From NCBI GenBank assembly GCA_037783545.1, contig JBBELK010000438.1:124001-188000 (forward strand): a stretch of 64,000 nt of DNA, written 5' to 3'. Of the stretch, positions 46,183 through 56,000 are shown piece after piece (the first letter of the stretch is position 1; each line of letters starts with the position of its first letter). Source of the DNA: Henricia sp. BOLD:AAB3569. Lineage: Eukaryota; Echinodermata; Asteroidea; Spinulosida; Echinasteridae. The position numbers and the translations under genes are program-made. The notes under the pieces are model-generated. The model was not told where the DNA came from and ran no database searches. It saw only the letters and a list, made by a program, of their open reading frames with translations.

Positions 46183-47004
46183 GACATTTCTCCTGTAAAA
46201 AGCAAGATTTAAACGTTTAGCCTAAATTAATACTACAATGTAGGTAGTACATGTACATGCATTACCATAAACAAAATTAAAAACCAAGCGAAAACACTGA
46301 TCGGAATAAATGCTCCGACAAAAAGAAACAATCTGAAAGTATTTCAGTAGGCCTATTATGCCAATAATGTAGCGATAACCGGAAGACAAAGAACTGATCA
46401 TGCCGAACCGCTCTCTTTAAATCGTTTATTTTGTGAGAGAAAACAGTCGTCGATGCGCCCGTGACAGTGCTTGTGCGTCGCTCGGCTTTCGATCGGCTGT
46501 GTGACATATGCAAATGCGTAATGCCCGAATTGCTCGCAGACAAAAAGTCAAAATGCCGTCAGACATGAGCTGTGAGAGTTGTTTTCTCCAACTTGTTTAC
46601 ATTCACACCGTCAGGGGTTGAGATTGTGTCACAAAAAAAGTGACAATCCCCACCTCTTAGGTGGGGTAGCCGGGGGGGGGGGTTGGACAATTGATAGGTG
46701 CATTACTAGGTCTACTACGTAGCCTACATGTACATTCCATTCTTCAGAGAGTCACGTACATGTTGCGCTGAACAACTAGGGCCAAGTTCAATCAAGCGAC
46801 TATAGTTAACTATAGTCATGGAGCTTAGTCGACTAGATCTAGAGTCCCTCGAACGACAGGTAGGCCTAATTTCCGTTGTTCGAAGGTCTCTAGTCGACTA
46901 TAGTGAACCATAGTTGCTTGATCTAACTTGCTATTTGCCTAGCTCATGAGCTGACTAGTTCGGTGACCGACTAGCCCAGGTTGGACTCCGTACCGCATAC
47001 TATG

Positions 47005-47207
47005 CAGGCGCGGATCCAGAGGGGGGGTTTTGGGGGTCAAAACCCCCCCCCCCCCCCCCCCCCCCTGCTCCGACACCAAAAAATATAATGTAATGCATTT
47101 TTTGCGTGTCCGCTTGTCCGAAACAAGCAGACATAAAAATCTGATGGGCAAAACCCCTCCCTGGTGGCAAAACCCCCTCCTGGAAAAAATTCCTGGATCC
47201 GCCCCTG
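47005..47207. mobile_element. MITE family T, copy 2, 5-bp target duplication
   Basis: 203 bp; same sequence as copy 1 apart from a longer C run. Flanked by CTATG on both sides (47000-47004 and 47208-47212). Confidence 0.9.
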
Positions 47208-47246
47208 CTATGATACTACATAGGCTATGTAATGGGCAGTCTGTGA

Positions 47247-47572
47247 AAGTCGGACCCTCCGGATCTTCCGGATCTTTGTTAAAAATTGATATTTAACGAA
47301 CAGAAAGTACCTAGTTTGACTTCTAAATACGCTTACATAACTTTTACCACCATGAAATTTTCGAAGAAATAGGCGTAGGAAGTGCAGGACACTAAGAAAA
47401 AAGAAATTGGTTTTTTTCCACGCCGGATCTTTAAAAATAAGGCCTGTACATGGCGGTAAAAGGTATGGAAGCGTATTAAGAAGTCAAACTAGGCACTTTC
47501 TGTTCATTAAATAGCCATTTTTGAAAAAGATCCGGAAGATCCGGAAGGATCCGGAGGGTTCGTTTTTCACCC
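47247..47572. mobile_element. Probable foldback with GGATCTTCCGGATCTT arms
   Basis: CCCTCCGGATCTTCCGGATC at left and GATCCGGAAGGATCCGGAGG at right; inward pairs AGTACCTAGTTTGACTTCTA and AGAAGTCAAACTAGGCACTT. About 325 bp. Confidence 0.8.
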
Positions 47573-48418
47573 ACACCCTATGTAATGCATGCAATGAAGA
47601 CGACGTCCAACCATGATGGAGGAAGAAACAAACCTGGGCTAGCAATCGTGACCGTCCGGCCTACTGACAACTGTAGTTCCGGTCGCGATCGCTGCTGCAA
47701 TTTTTGTTTATGTTAAATTTCTAATATTTCTGAAATGTCAATGTTGGTTGAGATCTAGGGTTAAAAACGTCTACAGCCAGCCCCAGTGTAAAATATTAAT
47801 CGTGTTTTGCAACCTACTTGTTAAATCCCAAAACCAGAAAACGAAACAAAACCGAACTAAAAAAGCATGAGTCATATCATGACAGCCGCCCAAAGTTTCG
47901 GATTTTAGAAGTGCGCCCTCAAGGGTCTTAAAATGAGAACGGCAATAGAAGGGGTGGGGTCGGGGGTTTGGGGGCGAGGGGAGGGGCGAAGGGAGCGCGA
48001 GTAAAGATTTTCTGTGTTTACCACTCACGTCTGCTGATTTAAAATTCTGTTTTGAATTTGTTTGTTTTGTTTGGTTTATTTTCTCATTTTAAATTCAGGG
48101 AATTCAAACAATTTTGCGAGTTTTGGCAAGCTACTGCCGGCCTGGACGTTTTCTAATTTTAAGAAATAAAAATGGACTTTAATCAACTTCGTCTACAGAC
48201 TACAGTCTGTCAAAACATTAAATTTTCTATTCTCCTGGATAATCAAGATAACCTGTACATGTAGTTTTTAACCTTGGAATGATTGGACGCCATGTTGAAT
48301 TTTAGTAAGAATAGACGGAGACGGTATATGCTTAATGGCTTATGTTTAATAACTCTTCCGAAGAATATATACAAAGCTAAGGTTACAACTTAAATTCAGA
48401 ATACAGCGATTACTTAAA

Positions 48419-48605
48419 GACATTACATGATTGGAAAACATATAAGAACGGGAACAACAGCATTACATAACTAATGAATAATGTTGATAAACTGCCTTGT
48501 AGAAATTCCAGCCACATTCAATACTTCAGAACACCATACAAACACATGAATGTCTTTTGTGTTGAATGAATGGTAAAAAGAAATCGTCTGCACATTTTAG
48601 TTAAA
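48419..48605 (+). repeat. Dispersed repeat R2, copy 2
   Basis: ACATGATTGGAAAACATATA, AATAATGTTGATAAACTGCC, TTGTAGAAATTCCAGCC. Located just downstream of the forkhead 3' end. Confidence 0.75.
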
Positions 48606-48823
48606 TTAGTTAATTAAGGGGCCTATATAAACAAAGTTGGACTAAATTTCAGTTAACAAAAAAATAAAAAATTCACCTATCATTACTACAATGGTTTTTT
48701 ATAACTTGCATATTTTTGCTCAAAGGTATAGGAATATTAGATAAAATTTGTAACGAAAATAACTAATATTTATATGAATAATATAATTTAATCTACTTTA
48801 TTTATGTTTTATTATAATGAGAC

Positions 48824-49837
48824 CTAAGCACTCAGAAGGTCACAAGGTCGGATCATGTCCAGAACTTGAACAGACCGATCTATCGCACTCAGGGCCATCT
48901 CGTCAAAGTCCAGTCCCAAACTGTTCCGAATTGCCGGTACGATGATCGGATCGGTACGGAGGAAACACGGTGCATCTCGGCAACAATCGGTCCATTTAGT
49001 TACGGCCGAACGACGAGGTTCGCGCCGCGTGTAATGGACGTTCGTGTAGGGGTGATACCGACTAGTGGCAGGCCTGTACTCGGGCTTGATTCTCATCCTG
49101 CCCGGGAGAGAGACGGAGTCGTTTGACGAGAGGCTTCCACTCCGAGGCACGGCGCTGTACGCCGATAGGAAGGATGGGTCTTGTCGGAAACCCGTCTGGG
49201 TTGAACAAGGGTTGTTCCCAGTGAAGATCTGTCCAAATGTTTGCTGGACATTGGGATGGGTGTTGATGGAACTTGGCCAGTCGACGTTGTAGAGAGAAAG
49301 GTCGATGTCCTTGTCCGGGATGTACAAGTCCTGCAGGCCTTCCCACTCATCATGGGGAAAGCCACCGGCGGCAGCGCTAGAAGCAGAGTGTTTGAGTTCA
49401 GCATCCTGGTAAAGCGTAGCCGTGGGTGTAGGGCTCGTGGTTGGATTGCCAGCGTTCGGAGCAGCTGCCGGTACGGGCGAAGCTGGCCTGGTTTGGGCGC
49501 TGCCGGTTGCAGCTGTTGCCGCTGCAGTGGTCTGTGGTGGGGTTGAAGTAGCGGAGCCAACGGAGACTGCAGCAGAAGGCTCCAGGGCAGAGCACTGCTG
49601 ATCCGCAAAAGAAGCCGACCGACGGGGAGCGGCCTTGCAGTCCGGGTTGAGAGCCCAGTAGTTGTCTTTGGCGTTGGGTTTGGTCTTGTCTTTGAGCACC
49701 TTGGTGAAGCAGTCGTTGATCGTGAGATTGTGACGGACGCTGTTCTTCCAGCCGGCGTAGGAGCCTCGGAAGCACTCATAGGTGGCTGCCAAGTGCTCTA
49801 AAATCTCTCGCAGAGTCAGCTTACCACTCGACGATTC
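48824..49837 (-). CDS. Forkhead gene, exon 2
   Basis: Acceptor TTTCAG; 337 codons and TAG. Holds the rest of the forkhead domain and the whole C-terminal region. GC content is visibly higher than in the surrounding DNA, which produces several long shadow frames on both strands. Confidence 0.96.
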   Translation of the reverse strand, partial: ESSSGKLTLREILEHLAATYECFRGSYAGWKNSVRHNLTINDCFTKVLKDKTKPNAKDNYWALNPDCKAAPRRSASFADQQCSALEPSAAVSVGSATSTPPQTTAAATAATGSAQTRPASPVPAAAPNAGNPTTSPTPTATLYQDAELKHSASSAAAGGFPHDEWEGLQDLYIPDKDIDLSLYNVDWPSSINTHPNVQQTFGQIFTGNNPCSTQTGFRQDPSFLSAYSAVPRSGSLSSNDSVSLPGRMRIKPEYRPATSRYHPYTNVHYTRREPRRSAVTKWTDCCRDAPCFLRTDPIIVPAIRNSLGLDFDEMALSAIDRSVQVLDMIRPCDLLSA

Positions 49838-50706
49838 CTGAAAGTAAATAAAAACACACACACAAAGCATTTAGATTCGTGGTTCTCAAAATGGGTCATA
49901 AAACCCAGCATATCTCACCTAGACTATTAAAGATTTCTTAGATTTTGCAAGATTGTACGATTTTTAAATATATATATTTCTGTCCAAAACGGTACCTTTC
50001 TGAATGTGGTTTAAAGAGGAGCAATTTTACGCTCAATCTTGTAAAATTTTCTTAACAATTAAACATGCATGAATTGTGGAGGTTTGCGGGAGCATTAACT
50101 GCATCTATAGTTGTTCAACATTCTTCTTTAGACACATATAGAGCTGCTGTTCTAGTTGGCCTAATTTATACAAAGTTATTTTTACAAATGATACAATATC
50201 GTGTGAGCTCTTTCGTGAAACTGTATGTGCTAAGCTGCATGTATTCCAATTTCATTTATTAATTCTTTAAATTCACGAAAATCTTGTCTGTTTTTCAAGT
50301 TCGTCATGAAAAACTTGTTAACGGACCAGAAAACAAATCAAGTTAAATCCTTGTAAGTTCCAATTAATTTATAAAGGAAGTAAAACATTGGATATATGCT
50401 GGTGCCCATTTGGCATATTAAGGTCCCGTCATAATTTATTTCAAATCGGAAGCAGCAAAGCCTTCGTTCCGAAGTTTCAACATGTGTAAAAAGAAAGCAA
50501 CGTGCATCTTTGTAACTTCGGTTACAGAATGCCCAAGCATTTGGGATTGAGATGAAATATCTTACCTTGATCGCCATAGTGATGAGTTCTGCGAAGGTGA
50601 ACGGGGGCTTGTCCCTGCGACGGTAGGTGGGTCTCTTGGTCTTCTTGCCCGACAACTGGGACACGGACTCGGTGTCGGTTTGGGCCACTGGCGCAGACGG
50701 TGCCAT
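48824..50706 (-). CDS. Divergent forkhead (Fox) transcription factor, 2 exons
   Basis: Exons 50706-50566 and 49837-48824 on the minus strand; 384 aa. The forkhead domain spans about residues 31-115: DKPPFTFAELITMAIK (helix 1) in exon 1, then KLTLREILEHLAATYECF (helix 2), GWKNSVRHNLTINDCF (recognition helix 3, with Asn79, Arg82, His83, Asn84) and KDNYWALNPDC (wing). After it comes an Ala/Thr/Pro-rich linker (about 135-185), then acidic and aromatic segments (HDEWEGLQDLYIPDKD, DIDLSLYNVDW) that could be activation or partner motifs, and a conserved-looking C-terminal block ending PCDLLSA. Known of the family: winged-helix DNA-binding nuclear regulators. The intron cuts the forkhead domain just after helix 1, unlike the intronless classes A-G. 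I cannot place the class; the WKxS-RHNL and K-A-K features are shared in part with FoxH, and an orphan echinoderm class such as FoxY is possible. AATAAA signals lie at 48813-48808 and 48802-48797. Confidence 0.95.
50566..50706 (-). CDS. Forkhead gene, exon 1
   Basis: 47 codons from ATG at 50706 through a basic KKTKRPTYRRRDK segment into forkhead helix 1, donor GTAAGA, phase 0. Confidence 0.95.
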
Positions 50707-50859
50707 GGTTCAGAGTTGAGAGACCGGTTCGATTTGAGACAATTAGGGTAGCAGTAACGAAGTGAACTCAACGTGTATTGGTCTTGAGAGTTGAGGCTGC
50801 AGGAAAGCGATGTTTGTAGGACAACGTTTGGCCGAGGAATGATGAGGAGCTCCAGAAAG

Positions 50860-51180
50860 CCAACCCAGCGTCAGCTTCGCTTCTTGGGCACAGACAAAAG
50901 CGCGGCAAACTTCAGAAGTATTGTGATAATAGTTTTACGGGAAGGGGGTTGGAAAAGAAGCAGGGCGGGTCACTGAAGCTTTTCATACCGGCCGCTGGCT
51001 ATTGTGTCCCCGCGGTGCGTCACAAGATGACACGGTGCGCTGCGTTTGAACCTCGCGTTCGGGCCGCCTTTGACGCGCATGGCGGTTGCCTGTGAAGCCG
51101 CTCGGGTTTGTTAAGCTGCGTTCGGGATCACACGATGCCGGCACGGGTTGTGCGTCAGTTCCATCGATCTTCAGGCGTCA
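50860..51180 (-). promoter_or_regulatory. CpG-rich upstream region of the forkhead gene
   Basis: Within 150-470 bp upstream of the forkhead start the sequence becomes CpG-dense (GCGCGG, GGCCGC, ACGCGCATGGCGG, CCGCGG), in contrast to the AT-rich flanks. Likely promoter or CpG island, serving the forkhead gene and possibly the divergent glycosyltransferase. No clear TATA box assigned. Confidence 0.45.
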
Positions 51181-51754
51181 TTTTCCTTGAAGGTTTACTG
51201 TGTTCATGCTTGGGACTGATTTCTCTTTGAAATTGAAAGCACTTTTTGACATGATAGACGGATTTCATGAAAAATGCCACCTATAGCCTACGTATTGCCT
51301 GATGCAGGAATTGTGCGTTAACTGAAGGGTCCATTCAAAATACCCCCTTGGCGGCTATCCTGGAAATTCCACTTTTGACATATCAAATCGAATACGTAGT
51401 TTAATAAACGTAATTTTTACTATAATTACAAAATAGGAAATGTGGTCAAGAAGGATCGGTTGCTTCAACGGTTGCTTGACGAAAAATAAAACGATAAAAC
51501 ATTTCTTTGAATATGCATGTACGTGAGTGACAAAGATGCGTTTAAATCTTTACCCCCTCAGTAACTTCGGCGGAAAGTGTTTTTGGTAATTTTGTGATTT
51601 TTTTTAAAGGCGTCGTTTCACTCCAAAATTCCTCTACGCCGCTTTTTATGAAAGCGCGCACGTTGGCCGTCGAATTTACGCGCGTAAAGGCTCACTTTGA
51701 ATCCACAAAATACAGCCCGTTTGTAATAATGCCGAATATATTGGTACATGTATA

Positions 51755-52126
51755 GGCCGTATCGAATAGCTGCCACACTGCAAAAACTGTGGTGTTAAAT
51801 TAACACCAGTGATGTTGTATTATATAAATACCTAGCCCGGTGTTAAAATTTAACACCATATGTGTTAGTTTTAATTCCACACTTGGAATAAATGCATTAT
51901 TTTTAACACCCTAGGTGTTAAAACTAATACTTGTGGTGTTAAAATTTAACACCATGCAGGCTTGGTATCTAGACAACATCACTGGTGTTAATTTAACACC
52001 ACAGTTTTTGAAGTGCATCCTGTAGGGCAACATTTGATATTTAAATTGGTCAACAACGCAAGCACAAAATGTGCAACCATGTATGTTCTCGAGGAACAAA
52101 GATGGCAGCTATTATTCGATACGGTC
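51755..52126. mobile_element. MITE family G, copy 2, with nested element
   Basis: Ends GGCCGTATCGAATAGCTGCC and GGCAGCTATTATTCGATACG-GTC, TATA on both sides. Internal GTGCAACCATG block matches copy 1. Interrupted by the element at 51776-52015. Confidence 0.88.
51776..52015. mobile_element. Nested palindromic MITE with AACACC/GGTGTT motifs
   Basis: 240 bp; 43-bp inverted ends with one mismatch: CACTGCAAAAACTGTGGTGT, TAACACCAGTGATGTTGT and mirror ACAACATCACTGGTGTTA, ACACCACAGTTTTTGAAGTG. The interior carries further GTGTTAAA/TTTAACAC pairs. Sits 1 kb upstream of both the forkhead and B4GALT starts. Confidence 0.92.
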
Positions 52127-52769
52127 TATATAAAGAATGCAGGAAAGTAATTTTCCAACTTTTGTATTCATTTGCAATTAATCAACTGGCAAATATATAG
52201 GAGTGAGCTATTCATTTCATTTTTTTCTCGATCGCACCAAGAATGGCAGGAATTTGCACCGCGTCTGGATGCCACAGTGTTTGCCGTATTCCTAGAGTTA
52301 TTTGGGGAATTTGCAAAAATTCGTTTCTTTGATTGTATTTGGGTGTGACGGGCTGTATAAGGTAATCAAACAAAATGACATAGCATTCAGACGGCGTGCT
52401 CAATTTCGGCCGTGGAAACTTTTGTCTCTTTCTTTACAATGAAGTGAATGATTAACTAACTTTCAACAGTGGGTACAGTAGAGTGATTCTCGTACTACGT
52501 TGTACTTAATGAACCAGAGTTTAATATGAGGACAGAGTTGTACTATTACAATACTTATATTTGATGAATGAAGTTATAACCGCCTATGTAAGCCATTTTT
52601 TAAAACCAAAATTTAAGTCTTGAGATTGAAACTCGCTCATCATGAAAGCGTATGGACGCGAGTGTGCACCAGGAATGCTACACAAGATCGATATGACATC
52701 AAGTTGGGGACAAAACTTAGTTTCAAATGAGCAGAATAATATTCAATTCCGGACAGGCTGATCTGCACC

Positions 52770-53043
52770 ATGAAACCCAAACGCTATGTTTACCGTCTCA
52801 TTCAACGACTGTTTGCTTCTGTGTTGTACAATCTTATTCTTACCACGAAACGGTCGTCGGAGCTGCTCATTAGGACGGAATCCCCCAGCATTTCTAGCGG
52901 GTTGATTGTCCTAGGAGAGTTTGTGAAACACTGCATTCAGACTGCCTGGCGAACAGTGGACGTTCAGACGGTACTATGTGTGCTGTCACTGCTTGCCTTG
53001 GTATCAACGTTCATTCTGTGGTGTTCTGTGAGACATTTATATG
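52770..53043 (+). CDS. B4GALT: B4GALT exon 1 (cytosolic tail and membrane anchor)
   Basis: ATG at 52770; 91 codons plus one base to donor GTAAGT. The single hydrophobic span lies near its end. No alternative in-frame Met exists closer to the span, so the long basic N-terminal tail appears real. Confidence 0.85.
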
Positions 53044-56000
53044 GTAAGTCGTGTGGGCAAGTGTTACTCATTAGTCTAATTTTGTGTCTACTCTGTAAGA
53101 TGGTATAGACCCTTTGCAAGGGCGGCCATGACAGCCACATTGTCACTATGCGCCATGTACGAGTAGGCACTTTGTGGATCTATTGTCACATAATTTAAAT
53201 AGAACAACTTGCCCCTAACCTGTCATGGCTTCTGGTGCAAAGAATCTATTTCGTGGAAGGCTACAGTATGTAAACCCCGTTGTGTCTTTTTATTTCAAGG
53301 CGTGGAACAAGATGGCGTGAAATACAGTCTCTCCTTTTGGATGACCAAACTGCGCAGAAGCATTGACCTCGCCTCTGACCCCAACCAAAGGGTGTCCATT
53401 TCAAGCAGGGGTAAGAGTCAATGCATTCATACGACCCATGACGTCATTATTATGCCTTATGCATTTCGACATATTTCCTTCCCCGCCTTTCACCTCTGGC
53501 GTCCTTGGTTCGATTCCAGGGCGTGTATGTGGATTGGGTTTGCAGTCCCTATACTTGACCGCGTGAGTTTTCCCTACAGGAGATTTCCCTGGGGGTTTCC
53601 CTTCCACTTCTAAAACTACATCCCCTTCTTCGTCATCCAAGTTGATAACAAACTATAGTTTAAGCTAATGCCGTTTTGTCAATGGCATAAAGGGCATTTA
53701 ACAGTTGCGGAAGATGCCACAAACTACAGCACCAATCGCAGTGAACACTGTACACGAAAAGGCCGTGTACGTGTTTGCTGCCACCAAGAGTTCGAAATGT
53801 TTCAATGTACATGTACTACATGTAAAATGCATGGAGCTAACCTCTATACGGTGGCGCGCTTATGCATGACTTCGAGTGGTGATGTCGAAGATATAATTAT
53901 GAGAGTATTCATGATATTTCTCGAAAAAAAAAATCAGAACAACGTACTGGGATCACATGGATCAACAACCGTCCTAACGTAAAGTTGACAAAAAAGCAAA
54001 AACTTTATCATAATTGTTGTTATGTTGGTTGCCTTTTTAAAATATTTTTTAACAGATCTGAGGACTGGTAAAGCAACGGAACTCTGCACTGAAAATGATT
54101 TTGCTGGAAGTGGTAATTAGAATACTAATCTGTCCGTAATCCGTGTATATAGCTCGTCAAAATGTGAAATGAAAACGTATTAAATGTGTTTAACTAGAAA
54201 TCAAAGGCGGATCTAGGCTCATGAACAATAAAGAAATACAACAACAGAAATTCCGGACGGTGCCTGGAAATTCCAGGCGGTATCCGCTCGGAATTTTCAT
54301 TGTGTTTTCGTATTTGTATGACCCTGGTTTCGCCACTGATATAGTTATGGTCGCAAAACTGGTCCCAGGCTGAGCGATATCTGACTCAATTTCACAGAGC
54401 CCGTCACACACTGTGAAAAGACCCATATTTTCATAAAAGCTGTCATTTTTGGTAATGTAGGCTGAATAAAGTTTGTAATATGTTGCGGTTGGGTTTTCGT
54501 GAGTCTCTTTTACATCCATGCAGACGGCAACGTCACCCTGTTCATGAATTGGACTGCGATATACCACGTCGAAGAGGAAATCTTAAGGACATTAACAAAC
54601 TCAATAAAGCAACACTTAAAAGAAGATAACGAGCGTTTTCGGTCTGTGTATTACCGGGCTAATTACGAGGGCTCTTCACTCATGAAACAGCCGCATATGT
54701 CAGTAAGAGACGTCTTATCAGAAGGGCTGATACTATACGACGGCTATTATTACGTATCCGGGGGACACTGGATACCAGCGAAGTGCCACCCACGATGGAA
54801 GGTGAGTCTGGCTGGTACCCATGTCCGTATAGAGCTTCTGCACCAGCGGCCATGACAGGGGGTAGGTTTTCTTATTTAAATGATGTAACAATAGAACCAC
54901 AAAGCACCTACTCGTGCATGACACATGGTAACAATGTGACTGCCCCCTGTCATGGCCGCCGTGCAAAGGCTCTATTCGAAACGACGATTTTTAATGGTAA
55001 TTAAGCTAATGAACTTTTCAAACCTCAATTGTTTTTAATGAATGCACACGCTTCATGTAACCTAGCTTGCGCATACATGCACTGTTACAAGCTTCTGCTG
55101 TAGTCCAATTAGCGCTCAGCATTTTGACCACGTGATTCTCGCCTTTAGCTCTATATACTTCTGCGATTACCGTCTGACTCCATTTTTGCGAAATGCTCTG
55201 ATATTGCAAGTGTTTTAGCATGTCGTTTTCGTTACTTAATTATATTTTTTCGAGATTGTAATACCAAACGCCTTTTCATTTTTATAAAATAAAACAAACA
55301 TTTGCTTGACTTATTTCCAGGTGGCAATCGTTGTTCCGTTTAGGGACAGATTTTACCAACTCCCAATTTTCTTGAGGAATTTGGTACCTTTTCTTAAACG
55401 GCAAAATCTGGAGTTCGGAATCTACGTCATAGAACAGGTAACGATATCCTGAGAGTTTACCAAAATATCAAATAACCAAATTACTAATATCGCTCTATTG
55501 CAATGGTCTTAACTAAAAACTGCTAGTCCTAAGACCGTTCTACGACCACTTATTGCAATCCGGCGGACTGTTCAAATTTGGGATTGATATAAACAATATT
55601 TGCTGCCCCAGTTAGCTAATTTACTCTATATGCTAGGCTGTCTGTGAAATGTGATCATGGTCTCGAATCAAAGTTCTGAATTTATTACAGATGGTGAACT
55701 ACACGTGTATTTTAATCAAACACAACAACGACCCATTTAAATTGGTGCAAAGAGTAATCAATCGACTTGGCGACTGAAATCCCCGTATTTGCCAAATGCT
55801 ATCAATTTTCCATCGAGGGGTTTTATTTCACTGTGTGGTTGCCATATATAGTAAGGCCTCCTTGGGGATTGTAAAAAGCAAGGGGTCCCATCCATTTACG
55901 TGCAAAATATTTACCGATGTTTAAATTCCATGTCCTCAAGCCCGTTCCAGCAGGTTCTGGTAATAGAGTATGACACTAATTTGTCACTAGTCTGATCGCA

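Larger units (their letters stand above)
46193..48823. other. Spacer between arrestin-like and forkhead genes
   Basis: No gene recognised. Holds family T copy 2, repeat R2 copy 2, and GGATCTTCCGGATC/GATCCGGAAGATCCGG inverted segments (about 47250-47570) that form another probable foldback. Any 5'UTR exon of the arrestin-like gene should lie here. Confidence 0.5.

Noticed and set aside
49062..49779. Long shadow frames on both strands over forkhead exon 2
   Set aside because: GC-rich coding exon produces open alternative frames; only the frame with the forkhead motif is conserved-looking.
52212..52403. 63-codon minus-strand frame between forkhead and B4GALT
   Set aside because: Short, no domain recognised, no splice or start support.
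53209..53613. 134-codon frame read straight through B4GALT exon 2 as an independent gene
   Set aside because: Only the segment 53300-53410 is flanked by splice sites in the right phase; the rest is intron.
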